Below are positions 7,021 to 14,252 of a stretch of 41,975 nt of DNA, piece by piece (the stretch's first letter is position 1; every line of letters starts with the position of its first letter). The stretch comes from a virus, in IMG/VR virus record IMGVR_UViG_3300042566_000909, positions 1 to 41,975 of that record; one strand, 5' to 3'. The translations under genes were made by a program, and so were the position numbers. The notes under the pieces were generated by a model, which saw only the letters and a program-made list of their open reading frames with translations, ran no database searches and was not told where the DNA came from.

Positions 7021-7217
7021 CTCATCTCAAAACAAAGATGTTCGTTGTTTACATCACGAGCGATGCCAGTGACCCACGCAGGATTTTCTGTTGGGTTTAC
7101 GCCACCGTCACCTCTTGCAATGAGTTCAACAACTTTGTCAACTGCTTCGCCGAGCGCGCCGTTGAAATCGGTTGCATCAACATCGGTCGTGACCATCACT
7201 GTTACGCGATACTTCAT
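7017..7217 (-). CDS. Hypothetical protein (66 aa) containing a repeat copy
   Basis: ATG 7217 overlaps the upstream stop (ATGA); the longer upstream frame overlaps a real gene. MKYRVTVMVTTDVDA begins a beta strand pattern typical of small phage proteins. The segment ARGDGGVNPTENP is encoded by a copy of the GACGGTGGC repeat (7094-7118), here in frame in the middle of the gene. Confidence 0.55.
   Translation of the reverse strand: MKYRVTVMVTTDVDATDFNGALGEAVDKVVELIARGDGGVNPTENPAWVTGIARDVNNEHLCFEMS
7094..7118 (-). repeat. GACGGTGGC repeat, copy 6, inside a gene
   Basis: In frame inside the 66-residue gene, encoding RGDGGVNP. Confidence 0.7.
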
Positions 7218-7537
7218 ACCGCCACCTCCGCAAACTTGCTGTACTCGTTTACGAACTCTTGTGGAGTGTGAGCGAACCCTTTCTCCCATGCGGATTCGTA
7301 GCACGCTTGAAGGAGTGCGAGTCTTGCGATTGCGAGAGAAACTGTCGGATAGTGCTCCAACCACTCGTTGGCAACGAAGTCTGTCCACCACAGGTAACCG
7401 CTGTCATCTGCGCCTTGAGAGACAACTGCTTTCATATCGTCGTTGATGATGACGCATACTTCCTTTGATATTTCAAAGTCTGTCATGTTTGGTTGATAAT
7501 CGGTGTGTGCTGAGTCAATGATGTTTGTCATGTTCAT
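7214..7537 (-). CDS. Hypothetical protein (107 aa)
   Basis: Start overlaps the stop of the preceding gene (ATGA). Predicted mixed fold with a tryptophan-rich middle (SGYLWWTDFVANEWLEHY) and a long helix (AIARLALLQACYESAWEKG). It is the middle gene of a three-gene coupled run from 7770. No family recognised. Confidence 0.6.
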   Translation of the reverse strand: MNMTNIIDSAHTDYQPNMTDFEISKEVCVIINDDMKAVVSQGADDSGYLWWTDFVANEWLEHYPTVSLAIARLALLQACYESAWEKGFAHTPQEFVNEYSKFAEVAV

Positions 7538-7770
7538 CCCATTTCTTCTAGTAGTTCGTCTAATGCTTCGTAGTCAAGTGAGTCATCCAACCATGCAACG
7601 CCGTCAGGAGTTCCTGCCGATGTGTAGACAAGATAGTTGGTTGCGAAATCTCGGTAGTTCATTTCTTTGCCGTACGCCATAACCATTTGGTAGAGCCGTT
7701 CGTCATTGGCGAGCCACAGGTTTACATTCCATGTCTCTCGGTTTTTCCAACCGTTGTAAGTCGTTTCCAT
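7534..7770 (-). CDS. DUF7249-like protein (78 aa)
   Basis: ATG 7770 is chosen because CTACTAGAAAGG lies just upstream; the 11-codon upstream extension crosses that leader. The opening METTYNGWKNRETWNVNLWLANDE is split here as NGWKNRETWNV and NLWLANDE, the hallmark of a small phage/plasmid family (DUF7249). Function is unknown. Driven by the promoter at 7806-7834. Confidence 0.75.
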   Translation of the reverse strand: METTYNGWKNRETWNVNLWLANDERLYQMVMAYGKEMNYRDFATNYLVYTSAGTPDGVAWLDDSLDYEALDELLEEMG

Positions 7771-7805
7771 TTTTACCTTTCTAGTAGATTTATCTATCAG
7801 CACCC

Positions 7806-7834
7806 ACTTTACAGTGGGGGTGTAACACGGTTTA
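7806..7834 (-). promoter_or_regulatory. Operator-in-spacer promoter
   Basis: TAAACC-N17-TAAAGT on the minus strand with GTGTTACACCCCC in the spacer. The -35 is the end of repeat copy 7. Confidence 0.6.
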
Positions 7835-7853
7835 TGCCACCGTCAGATGTTGC
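7829..7853 (-). repeat. GACGGTGGC repeat, copy 7
   Basis: Contains the TGA stop of the gene at 7843-8286 and runs into the next promoter's -35. Confidence 0.7.
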
Positions 7854-8286
7854 GATTGTTGTAGAGGTGGAGGAGCCACTCCATCATGTTGGACTTGTAT
7901 CCCTCCCACACGCTGTCGCCACTCATAATCCAGTCCGACAAGTCTTCCAAGTCTTGCTGAGTTGCGTCGTTCTGAATCCATTGGAGTGCTTTCCACTCTC
8001 GGTCTTCTTCTGTGTAGATTCCGCCGTCAATGAGTGAGCCGACTTCATCTTTGATGGAGAGGGGGGAGTACGAGACTGCGTAGCGATACTTGTTGTCGCC
8101 CCACCCCGTGTCTTTGCCCATCTGCTCAATGGAGATTCCGTAACGCTTGCCGATGTCAGAGATTTCGCTGTCGCTGGCTTCGTCAAGGAGATGATTGTCG
8201 TGGTCATCTAGGTTGTCGGTTTCTACGATGACGCATCCCTCAAGGTTGAGTACTGTGCCAGTAGTTGTGTCAATGATGAGTTTCAT
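7843..8286 (-). CDS. Hypothetical acidic protein (147 aa)
   Basis: Preceded by TTACTAGAAAGG, the standard leader. N-terminal strands (LIIDTTTGTVLNLEG, VIVETDNLDD) resemble the start of several phage proteins of unknown function. The middle has DIGKRYGISIEQM, the end is helical and Trp-rich. Its stop codon lies within a GACGGTGGC repeat. Single-gene transcription unit from 8321-8349. Confidence 0.65.
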   Translation of the reverse strand: MKLIIDTTTGTVLNLEGCVIVETDNLDDHDNHLLDEASDSEISDIGKRYGISIEQMGKDTGWGDNKYRYAVSYSPLSIKDEVGSLIDGGIYTEEDREWKALQWIQNDATQQDLEDLSDWIMSGDSVWEGYKSNMMEWLLHLYNNRNI

Positions 8287-8320
8287 CTGTTTACCTTTCT
8301 AGTAAGTAGGTGTTATGTAG

Positions 8321-8349
8321 AGTGTAATACACTCACAGCGTCCTGTCAA
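8321..8349 (-). promoter_or_regulatory. Promoter for gene 8286-7843
   Basis: TTGACA-N17-TACACT on the minus strand; the TTGACA overlaps the TGA stop of the upstream gene. The spacer lacks the ACACCCC word. Confidence 0.75.
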
Positions 8350-8648
8350 CTCGCAACAGGATTTTTCGTATAAATAAACTCATACGGTTCGCAGAGGTCA
8401 ATCGCCCACTCCTCGTGAGCAATGCCCCACACATCTCGGGATTCACTGATTGCCTTCATGAGACTCTCAAGTTCCTCACGGTTCATGTGGTAGTAGTACT
8501 CCTCAAAGAACTCGTTCTGGTCATCGGGGTTCCAAGTGTCGCCGTCAAACACGAGGGTGACTTCCTGAAGGGAGTCGCGCCCATCGTCGTGGTAGTAGAT
8601 GGCGCACTCAAGTGTGAGTCCGTTTACTTCGGGGATTGTGATGGTCAT
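8346..8648 (-). CDS. Hypothetical protein (100 aa)
   Basis: ATG 8648 follows ACTACTAGAAAGGTAACCGAC; the 19-codon extension crosses the promoter and leader. Beta-rich first half (MTITIPEVNGLTLECAI, LQEVTLVFDGDTW), then an acidic helical end. No family recognised. Confidence 0.65.
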   Translation of the reverse strand: MTITIPEVNGLTLECAIYYHDDGRDSLQEVTLVFDGDTWNPDDQNEFFEEYYYHMNREELESLMKAISESRDVWGIAHEEWAIDLCEPYEFIYTKNPVAS

Positions 8649-8676
8649 GTCGGTTACCTTTCTAGTAGTTGATGGA

Positions 8677-8705
8677 AGTATAACAGGTGGGTGTAACACA
8701 CACAA
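8677..8705 (-). promoter_or_regulatory. Operator-in-spacer promoter
   Basis: TTGTGT-N17-TATACT on the minus strand with GTGTTACACCCAC in the spacer. Confidence 0.7.
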
Positions 8706-8709
8706 CTAT

Positions 8710-8865
8710 TTACTTCTCATTCTCTATAACGACGGGAGTCTCCTGAAGTGTGCGCATTTCTGCGAGCATTTCTAAAATCTCTGCGCTCTGTCGTTGTATG
8801 TCTGCGATGAGGGCGAGAGCCTTTGCTCTCTCCTCGGATGTCATGAGGTCGGGGTTGAAGGTCAT
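8710..8865 (-). CDS. Small coiled-coil protein (51 aa)
   Basis: ATG 8865 overlaps the preceding stop (ATGA). After MTFNPDLMTSEERAKA, heptad-like hydrophobics (LALIADIQRQSAEILEMLAE) predict a single amphipathic helix. Function unknown; co-transcribed with the gene upstream. Confidence 0.6.
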   Translation of the reverse strand: MTFNPDLMTSEERAKALALIADIQRQSAEILEMLAEMRTLQETPVVIENEK

Positions 8866-9134
8866 ACAGACTCCTTCTGTTCCACGACTGACCAACCGAT
8901 GGGTTCGCACCGCCATGTCACTCCATCTACTTCTACTTCGTCACGCACGGACAGTGCGGTATGTGTGCGGTTCTCGGGGAGGTGCGGTTCTAGCGCATCC
9001 CACAGTGACCCGTTATATAGGTTGGTGTCACGGAACGCACGCTCAACGATGTCGTGACCTTCAGTGTTCTCCCACTCAAAAGTGGCTGAAGTCGGGTCGC
9101 CGAACGCTTTCCATGTGATGGTGATTGTTGCCAT
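8862..9134 (-). CDS. Hypothetical protein (90 aa)
   Basis: Starts after AAACGAAAGGAAAAAAC. A strand-rich protein (ATITITWKAFGDPTSATFEWE, read as two strands) with EVEVDGVTWRCEPIGW near the end. Coupled to the downstream coiled-coil gene. No family recognised. Confidence 0.6.
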   Translation of the reverse strand: MATITITWKAFGDPTSATFEWENTEGHDIVERAFRDTNLYNGSLWDALEPHLPENRTHTALSVRDEVEVDGVTWRCEPIGWSVVEQKESV

Positions 9135-9167
9135 GTTTTTTCCTTTCGTTTAGTACTTACGAATACA

Positions 9168-9196
9168 ACTATACACGAGGGGTGTAACATTGTCAA
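9168..9196 (-). promoter_or_regulatory. Operator-in-spacer promoter
   Basis: TTGACA-N17-TATAGT on the minus strand, ATGTTACACCCCT in the spacer: one of the best matches to the window consensus. Confidence 0.85.
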
Positions 9197-9305
9197 CCTT
9201 TATTCAGAAAAGTTTAAAAGAATCTTTGGCGGAGAAAACTCATACAGATTTATGTAAAGAGTTCTTCCCAGTTACGCAAAACCCCCAAACCATTTACGCC
9301 CCCGC

Positions 9306-9410
9306 AAGCCCCGCAGCAAAAGCGTGCGCATCAGCCCCGCAGCGCACATTCATGTGCGGGACTCCCAGAAAAAGTCAAGAAATGTTCCCAGAGTTACGAC
9401 ATGGCGGGGC
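9306..9410. repeat. AGYCCCG hairpin cluster
   Basis: Two AGCCCCGCAGC words, an inner CGCACAT/ATGTGCG stem closed by AGCCCCGC/GCGGGACT, then CGGGGCT. It fills the gap between divergent genes with no coding potential seen. Confidence 0.5.
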
Positions 9411-9422
9411 TGTGGCGAACTA

Positions 9423-9830
9423 ATGTTCGGTTTCATGAAACCCAATCGCATTGACAATGCCACTCGCTGGCAACTCCACCTAACAGCACTACAACAGTTC
9501 GTTACCCGAACTGGCTCTGCCCGTGTTCCGTCCACACACACTGAGGTCGTGGAAGGTCGCAATGTTGCCCTTGGCGCATGGGTCGGGTACATGAGACAGC
9601 GCAATCGTGCTGGGTTGTTGTCCTCGGAGCGTAAGCAAACCCTTGAGGCAATCTCGGGCTGGGCTTGGGGACCGCTTCGCCCTGGCCCTGCGACCAATAC
9701 GGAACGAGATGAAAACATTGTCGTCCTTCGCTCACAAGGTCTGAGCCTTGAGACAATCGCAAGCAAGTTCGGTATCTCTCGTCAGCGAGTTCATCAAATC
9801 GCTCGTTCACACACCAACGCCAATGCCTGA
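9423..9830 (+). CDS. Helicase-associated-domain and HTH protein
   Basis: About 135 residues. Residues ~15-80 match a single helicase-associated (HA) domain: RWQLHLTALQQFV, R(V)P, LGAWVGYMRQRNRAG, L..ER...LE.I.GWAW. The C terminus is a helix-turn-helix of sigma region 4/transposase type: IVVLRSQGLSLETIASKFG followed by SRQRVHQIARS. Together they suggest a sequence-specific DNA-binding regulator; it could be the factor acting on the repeated operators. ATG 9435 is a possible alternative start; no good Shine-Dalgarno is visible for either. Confidence 0.7.
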   Translation: MFGFMKPNRIDNATRWQLHLTALQQFVTRTGSARVPSTHTEVVEGRNVALGAWVGYMRQRNRAGLLSSERKQTLEAISGWAWGPLRPGPATNTERDENIVVLRSQGLSLETIASKFGISRQRVHQIARSHTNANA

Positions 9831-10116
9831 ACACGACCCAAGTAAGTGGAGAATGGTTGACCCCAACTGGCGTATCCCAGTTGATGAGTCTGAAGTCTTT
9901 ACTCCCTTGGAGCAGAACCGAGTTCCGATTAGCGGTCTTGTGCTCAAGATGTTGTGGGGGTTTATCACATTCGTTGGTCTTGTTGGTGCTGGGGTGTTTG
10001 GTATCGCTAATCTTGCTGGCGCAGAACAAATCGGTCTACTGGATTCTTATGGAATCTCACTGATTCTGATTCTGCTCCGCGCTTTGGATAAAACGACATT
10101 CGGGAAACAATCCTAA
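9823..10116 (+). CDS. Small membrane protein, two TM segments (97 aa)
   Basis: ATG 9823 overlaps the end of the HTH gene by eight bases. After a soluble 40-residue N terminus come two hydrophobic stretches, LKMLWGFITFVGLVGAGVFG and the shorter ISLILILLRAL. Size and topology would fit a holin-like or inner-membrane protein, but it is far from the lytic genes, so no role is assigned. Confidence 0.65.
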   Translation: MPEHDPSKWRMVDPNWRIPVDESEVFTPLEQNRVPISGLVLKMLWGFITFVGLVGAGVFGIANLAGAEQIGLLDSYGISLILILLRALDKTTFGKQS

Positions 10117-10124
10117 AAACAAAA

Positions 10125-10156
10125 CAACCCCTCAGGCTTTCGCCATTGGGGTTGCT
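10125..10156 (+). terminator. Intrinsic terminator, weak U-run
   Basis: CAACCCC/GGGGTTG stem nine bases after the membrane-protein stop, followed by CTT. An imperfect palindrome at 10210-10230 follows and faces the minus-strand VWA gene end. Confidence 0.5.
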
Positions 10157-10238
10157 TCGGAGCAGTTGAGGGTGAAAGGAGTAAAGTTCCTCACTTCTCT
10201 ATTTGGTCGTACGCCGACTATTCGTCGTACCAGCAGGG

Positions 10239-11726
10239 TCAGAGGTTGCCCCCCTGAACCCGTCGCCATGTTTGCTTCCAACAGTTTGGATACCACATGG
10301 CTGGTTTGATTCCTGACTTCAGTTGCTCAAGAGCCTTGATTCCTTCTTGTACATTCACACGAACGATTACCTTTTCTTTGCGAACCTGCTTGATACAGTC
10401 CATTGCGAGAAAGTCCTCGTAACCGTGGTTGATTCCATGAACAAGTCCGTCCGTGATGAACACGACTGGTGCGTTCTTGTGTTGCTTCTGCTTGATTGCC
10501 CAACGCAGAGCCTCACCGTCAACACCGTTGCCACCGCTACGCTCGGGAACTGCGTCAACCATACGACCCTTTTCCGCAAGAATGAACAAGTTGTCCTTCT
10601 TGTTTTGTGAGTCTGTGGAATAAACCGCAACCGTTGCGCCGGGAGCCTGCTCCATGATTTTCACAAGGTCTGCCGTGGAGAGTCGCATAGAGCCTGAACC
10701 GTCAATGATGACGACTCCACCGTTGCCCTTCTTGCTTGCGTCAAAGATACGACGCTCAGGGTCAATCAACATTCGCCCGATACGACGAGGGTTGCGTCCC
10801 ATGTCGGTTGCCCGACGCTTGCGACCCAATCCACCTTGTGCGTGACGAGTGAGTGGGAGTTTGCGAACCTTGAGTTCTGCCCAAGAGACCGCACGACCAC
10901 CTTCGCTCGCAGGATTGATTTCCTTGAGTTTGGTTTTGTCAACCTTTGGCTTCGCAGGTTGCTTGTCTGCTTTGCCAATCTTGTTTGGTTGAGTTTCGCC
11001 GTTTGCTTCTGGCTTTCCGCCACCGTCATCACTTGACTGACCTTCTTGACCTTCCTCACCTTCGTCGTTCTCGTCCTCGGGTGGGTTGGCGATTCGGTCA
11101 ATCATCTCTGCGATTACTTCGGTGTGGGTGAATCCCAACGGTGCGAGACCGCTTTTTGCGTCAACCGCCGTGCTTGCGAGAGTCCGACGCTTGTCTGCCT
11201 TCGCAATCAGTTTCTCAACCTTCTTGGCAATGTCTCGGAGTGCGTTCGCCCATTCGGGATTTTCCCTGCGGATTCCCGTGATGAATGGCTTGAGTCCTGC
11301 GGAGTTGGAGAATCCAACGACCGTGTAGACCGCACTTGTCCAATCGCCTTGCTTGGCGATTCGTACGCCTGCCTCAAGTTCAGACCCGTCGCTGAGGTGA
11401 GTGAGAACATCAAACCCTGCCTTCTGAGCAAGGAAGTTCACTCGGGATTCCTCAACTGCTCGCAGAGCGATTTCACTCGCAATGTTTCGCTGAATCCATG
11501 CTGAGAAGTCGTGCGCTGGTGAGACCTTTGCGTGAACCATCTCGTGAGCCCGAATACAACGCTCAGTCTCTCCGTCATTTACGGGGACGACCATCACCTT
11601 GTCAACAATGTTGGTGTGAGGGAGTCCTCGGACTGGAGCACATGGGTCAACGACCCACGCCCCAATCTCTGTGTCCCTGCGCCCCAACATCTCGGGCATG
11701 GGTTGGTTGTTCATTGTCGCAGTCAT
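10239..11726 (-). CDS. VWA-domain protein with HExxH metallopeptidase motif
   Basis: About 495 residues; ATG 11726 forms a TGATG junction with the ATPase gene (GTG 11729 is an alternative). Near residue 62 is AHEMVHAKVSP, an HExxH zinc-peptidase motif, followed about 25 residues later by VEESRVN, a plausible third ligand region. A low-complexity acidic linker (EDENDEGEEGQEG) contains the dispersed repeat as SSDDGGGKP. A Lys-rich segment follows, then a C-terminal VWA domain with the MIDAS motif DGSGSM and a later FITDG. This N-peptidase/C-VWA architecture resembles DUF2201/CobT-type partners of MoxR ATPases, which remodel or activate other complexes. Function in the phage is inferred only. 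Confidence 0.8.
   Translation of the reverse strand: MTATMNNQPMPEMLGRRDTEIGAWVVDPCAPVRGLPHTNIVDKVMVVPVNDGETERCIRAHEMVHAKVSPAHDFSAWIQRNIASEIALRAVEESRVNFLAQKAGFDVLTHLSDGSELEAGVRIAKQGDWTSAVYTVVGFSNSAGLKPFITGIRRENPEWANALRDIAKKVEKLIAKADKRRTLASTAVDAKSGLAPLGFTHTEVIAEMIDRIANPPEDENDEGEEGQEGQSSDDGGGKPEANGETQPNKIGKADKQPAKPKVDKTKLKEINPASEGGRAVSWAELKVRKLPLTRHAQGGLGRKRRATDMGRNPRRIGRMLIDPERRIFDASKKGNGGVVIIDGSGSMRLSTADLVKIMEQAPGATVAVYSTDSQNKKDNLFILAEKGRMVDAVPERSGGNGVDGEALRWAIKQKQHKNAPVVFITDGLVHGINHGYEDFLAMDCIKQVRKEKVIVRVNVQEGIKALEQLKSGIKPAMWYPNCWKQTWRRVQGGNL
11011..11035 (-). repeat. GACGGTGGC repeat, copy 8, inside a gene
   Basis: In frame in the acidic linker of the VWA protein, encoding SSDDGGGKP as in copy 2. 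Confidence 0.8.
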
Positions 11727-12445
11727 CACGCACCAACCTTGTCAAGTGCGATTGCGTCCATGAACGATTGTGCTCGGTCTCGGAACACCATCTTGCTTGC
11801 CTTCTCGTCGCCCAACTGCTTGCGGAGCGAGTCAAATGCGTAGAAGGTGCGGAGACTGATACGACGCTCGCCTGCGTCTGCCATACGGACTGCGTATCCA
11901 CGCAAATCCTCTGACAGTTTGAGTAGAGCGTTCGGGTGAGGTTGGTTGATTCGGATTGCCACGGGGAATCTGTCTTTCAGAGCCTCGGGGAGTTCCCTCA
12001 TGTCCTCAATGTTGGTGGTCATGACGACGCTGAATCCGTCAAGGGGACGAACCTTGCGACCGTTGTCGGGGTTTTCCCATGACGCTGATTCGGGAGAGTC
12101 GGTCATTGCGAGGAGAGTTGCGAACACATCTCCCCCTGCCTTGTCAATCTCGTCAATCACGAGACGACCGCCACGGAGACCGTCGCCCTGCCATGCCTTG
12201 ATTGCCTGACCGTCATTCCAACGCCACTCGCCATTGGCAGAGGGCTTGTAGTGACCCTCAACTTGAGCGTTAGTCATGTCGTCGGTACAGATGAGTCGCC
12301 ACGCACCGCCTGCCACATCACCCATGTTCATGCCTGCGTAGGTCTTGCCAGTTCCTGGGGGACCGAACAGAATCACACGGTCAATGCCTGCGATAAGTGC
12401 GTCGTTGACTTCCTGCCAACAACTCGGGAGTTCTACTTGATTCAT
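11726..12445 (-). CDS. MoxR-like AAA+ ATPase
   Basis: 239 residues. Walker A GPPGTGKT at 28-35, Walker B LVIDEID at 95-101, sensor TTN at 143-145 and an arginine finger in LKDRF (159). The MoxR-type insert NAQVEGHYKPSANGEWRW and the helical lid at the C terminus are present. MoxR ATPases work with VWA-domain partners as chaperone-like machines, and the partner is the next gene, overlapping by one to four bases. Start ATG follows AGAAAGAAGGAAC. Transcribed from 12489-12517. Confidence 0.9.
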   Translation of the reverse strand: MNQVELPSCWQEVNDALIAGIDRVILFGPPGTGKTYAGMNMGDVAGGAWRLICTDDMTNAQVEGHYKPSANGEWRWNDGQAIKAWQGDGLRGGRLVIDEIDKAGGDVFATLLAMTDSPESASWENPDNGRKVRPLDGFSVVMTTNIEDMRELPEALKDRFPVAIRINQPHPNALLKLSEDLRGYAVRMADAGERRISLRTFYAFDSLRKQLGDEKASKMVFRDRAQSFMDAIALDKVGA

Positions 12446-12488
12446 TGTTCCTTCTTTCTAGGTTTAGTCGGTTTATCTAACAAGGAGA

Positions 12489-12517
12489 AGTGTATCTACT
12501 TATTAGTGATTTGTCAA
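12489..12517 (-). promoter_or_regulatory. Promoter of the MoxR-VWA operon
   Basis: TTGACA-N17-TACACT on the minus strand; the spacer lacks the ACACCCC operator. Same -10 and missing operator as the promoters at 8321 and 13444. Confidence 0.8.
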
Positions 12518-12569
12518 CTCTTTTCTGAGGTTTTTTTTCGGGAGTTTTCTCTCTCCCTCAGCAACCCCC

Positions 12570-12597
12570 ATCTTACAGAGGGGGTGTAACACAGTAA
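12570..12597 (-). promoter_or_regulatory. Second, operator-containing promoter
   Basis: TTACTG-N16-TAAGAT with TGTTACACCCCC in the spacer. Bipartite motif a lies directly upstream, sharing the TTCGTTA/-35 bases. Confidence 0.55.
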
Positions 12598-12623
12598 CGA
12601 ACAGAGTGACCGAAAGTGTGCGC
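12596..12623 (-). promoter_or_regulatory. Bipartite motif a (GCGCACACTTT-N11-TTCGTT)
   Basis: Perfect copy on the minus strand upstream of the 12570 promoter. Confidence 0.7.
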
Positions 12624-12639
12624 TCTGTCCGAAACTTTG

Positions 12640-13410
12640 TTAGTTGCTCACGGTTGTTCGCACTCCCTGACGGATTGCCTCAAACATGGCAAGAATGTTC
12701 TTGTCGGGGTGAGCCAACGGTTCACCAACCTCACCCATGACTTCGGATTCACACTTGGACTTCAGGTCGTCAATCTTGTCTTGGTATGCCTGCCAGTCAA
12801 AGTCCTCGTCGTTCCAATCCAAGTCTGCGTATCCCTCAATGTCCTCAACATTCCCATCACAGGTTGCGACGAGACCGTTCTGAATACGCCCTGCCCCAAC
12901 GAGACCGTTTCCAAGTTCCTCGTACTGAATGTGGAACTCCAATGTTGGGAACATTGTGGAAATGTGGTTGAGTGCGTCAATCGGGGGTGACCACGCCGTA
13001 TCAAAGGAGAAGTCAAGGTGAGTGTCTGAGTGACCGTTGAGACGAGTCTCGCAGTCGCCCCACTTTGTTCCCCAATGCGAGCAACACCAGTCGTACCAGT
13101 CTTTCGCACCATACTTGGCGAGATTTGCCTGATTTCGTGCGTAGCCTTCCGCATTGCGAGTGACCAGTTCGTTGTACCATTCCTCGGTGATTTCGCCCTT
13201 CTCCATTGACACCTTCCAGTTGGGGTGTTCCTCGGGAGTGAAGAATCCTGCGGTGGATTCCTTGAGTTCGGTCGGAATCGGATAGAGACGACTAATAATG
13301 TCGTATGTGTCGTGTCCTTCGTCGTTCACGGTGTGGACTCGCTGAAGGAAGTCCGTGATGGACTCAGGGTCTCCCTGAATCGTCATAGTGTTGTTACACC
13401 AGTTGGGCAT
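12640..13410 (-). CDS. DUF1281/YubB ferredoxin-like-domain protein
   Basis: 256 residues. ATG 13410 follows CTAGAAATAAGGAGTAAGCAA; the longer frame crosses the promoter. MPNWCNNTMTIQG and the later HWGTKWGDCETR are hallmarks of the plasmid/phage DUF1281 (YubB) family, which has a ferredoxin-like fold and no established function. The middle has LYPIPTELKES and the acidic end DWNDEDFDWQAYQDK. Single-gene unit. Confidence 0.75.
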   Translation of the reverse strand: MPNWCNNTMTIQGDPESITDFLQRVHTVNDEGHDTYDIISRLYPIPTELKESTAGFFTPEEHPNWKVSMEKGEITEEWYNELVTRNAEGYARNQANLAKYGAKDWYDWCCSHWGTKWGDCETRLNGHSDTHLDFSFDTAWSPPIDALNHISTMFPTLEFHIQYEELGNGLVGAGRIQNGLVATCDGNVEDIEGYADLDWNDEDFDWQAYQDKIDDLKSKCESEVMGEVGEPLAHPDKNILAMFEAIRQGVRTTVSN

Positions 13411-13443
13411 TTGCTTACTCCTTATTTCTAGTAGGTATCGGAG

Positions 13444-13472
13444 AGTGTATCTCCTTTTTATTTCGCTGTCAA
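13444..13472 (-). promoter_or_regulatory. Promoter for the DUF1281-like gene
   Basis: TTGACA-N17-TACACT on the minus strand, without operator word, nearest to the gene start. Confidence 0.75.
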
Positions 13473-13507
13473 CTTTATCCGAAGATTTTTTTGACTGCTT
13501 GCCCCAC

Positions 13508-13535
13508 ACCTTACAGAAGGGGTGTGACACAGATA
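13508..13535 (-). promoter_or_regulatory. Operator-containing promoter
   Basis: TATCTG-N16-TAAGGT with TGTCACACCCC in the spacer; bipartite motif b abuts it. Confidence 0.5.
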
Positions 13536-13536
13536 G

Positions 13537-13564
13537 AACGAACACAACCATCAGAAGTGTGCGC
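13537..13564 (-). promoter_or_regulatory. Bipartite motif b
   Basis: GCGCACACTTC-N11-TTCGTT on the minus strand. Confidence 0.7.
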
Positions 13565-13577
13565 TCTTTCTAAACAA

Positions 13578-13605
13578 ACTTTACCAAAGGGGTGTAACAC
13601 AGTTC
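13578..13605 (-). promoter_or_regulatory. Operator-containing promoter-like site
   Basis: GAACTG-N16-TAAAGT with TGTTACACCCC in the spacer; weak -35. Confidence 0.4.
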
Positions 13606-13608
13606 CCC

Positions 13609-13629
13609 TGTGGATAAGCCTGTGGATAA
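13609..13629. promoter_or_regulatory. Pair of DnaA boxes
   Basis: Two TGTGGATAA words (TTATCCACA on the other strand), 12 bases apart. Confidence 0.5.
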
Positions 13630-13670
13630 CTTGGACACCATAAATACATACGCATACACATGAACGCACG

Positions 13671-13697
13671 GCTATACGCCACCGTCGCTACTTGTAA
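13671..13697 (-). repeat. GACGGTGGC repeat, copy 9
   Basis: Intergenic, ACAAGTAGCGACGGTGGCG on the minus strand. Confidence 0.8.
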
Positions 13698-13729
13698 GCA
13701 CACACACAAGCACACGCTCGCGCGCGCGT

Positions 13730-13792
13730 AAGCCCCGTGGGCGCATCACCAGATGCGGGACTCCCCATGCCCGCTTCCGCAGCGGGGCTCGT
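13730..13792. repeat. AGYCCCG hairpin cluster
   Basis: AGCCCCGTGGG, GCATC/GATGC stem with CGGGACT, and GCAGCGGGGCT just after the gene stop at 13804. Confidence 0.5.
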
Positions 13793-13803
13793 GGGGAAGA
13801 TGG

Positions 13804-14001
13804 TTAGTCAATGACCACCCATCTGTCGCCCGCTTCTGCGATAAGTCCGAGTTGTGAGCCATTGTCCCACTTCACGAAAACAGTTCCGAAGTCGTCAATG
13901 AAATCAACATTCCCTTCGTCGCCTTGTCGTAGAAGTGTGTATGCGTCATTCGTGTACTGGAGTCGCACACGCTTTCCGAGAAGATACGAAAGATGTTTCA
14001 T
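13804..14001 (-). CDS. DUF4314 family protein (65 aa)
   Basis: ATG 14001 overlaps the preceding stop (ATGA). The sequence GKRVRLQYTNDAYT, then GDEGNVDFIDDFGTVFVKWD, GSQLGLI and DRWVVID matches the DUF4314 family, short beta-barrel-like proteins frequent in Gram-positive phages and mobile elements. Length is as expected for the family. Last of a four-gene coupled run from 14606. Confidence 0.85.
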   Translation of the reverse strand: MKHLSYLLGKRVRLQYTNDAYTLLRQGDEGNVDFIDDFGTVFVKWDNGSQLGLIAEAGDRWVVID

Positions 14002-14252
14002 TTGTTTGCCCAATACTCCTCGTGAGATAACCACAGTTTGCCGTTGTCTTGCCAACGCTTCGTGAGCATGAAAACAATCTCACGGAACTCTGAACGGGTA
14101 ACTTCCCAATCCAATAGGTTCTCATCAAACTGATTGTTCTCAAACTCAAGAATGATTGTGGCAATCGCTTCATGCCCACTCAATGTTCCGAGTGAGTAGT
14201 AATGCTCGTCAATCACATTCATTATTTCTTCGTATTTGTTTGTTAGTGTCAT
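13998..14252 (-). CDS. Hypothetical protein (84 aa)
   Basis: ATG 14252 overlaps the stop of the zinc-ribbon gene (ATGA). Acidic and helical (NKYEEIMNVIDEHYYSL, TRSEFREIVFMLTKRW). No family recognised; translationally coupled on both sides. Confidence 0.6.
   Translation of the reverse strand: MTLTNKYEEIMNVIDEHYYSLGTLSGHEAIATIILEFENNQFDENLLDWEVTRSEFREIVFMLTKRWQDNGKLWLSHEEYWANK

Larger units (their letters stand above)
13411..13803. other. Gene-free intergenic module
   Basis: In minus-strand order it holds AGYCCCG hairpins, repeat copy 9, two DnaA boxes (13609-13629), an operator promoter, bipartite motif b, a second operator promoter and the TTGACA promoter at 13444-13472. No gene is seen. 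Confidence 0.65.

Noticed and set aside
12531-12562. GGGAG/CTCCC hairpin beside eight T
   Set aside because: On the strand carrying the T-run, the T's precede the stem; on the other strand A's follow it. Neither direction gives a terminator.
13671-13740. CGCGCGCGCG run as a Z-DNA or structural element
   Set aside because: It is only ten bases, inside a region explained by the repeat and hairpins.
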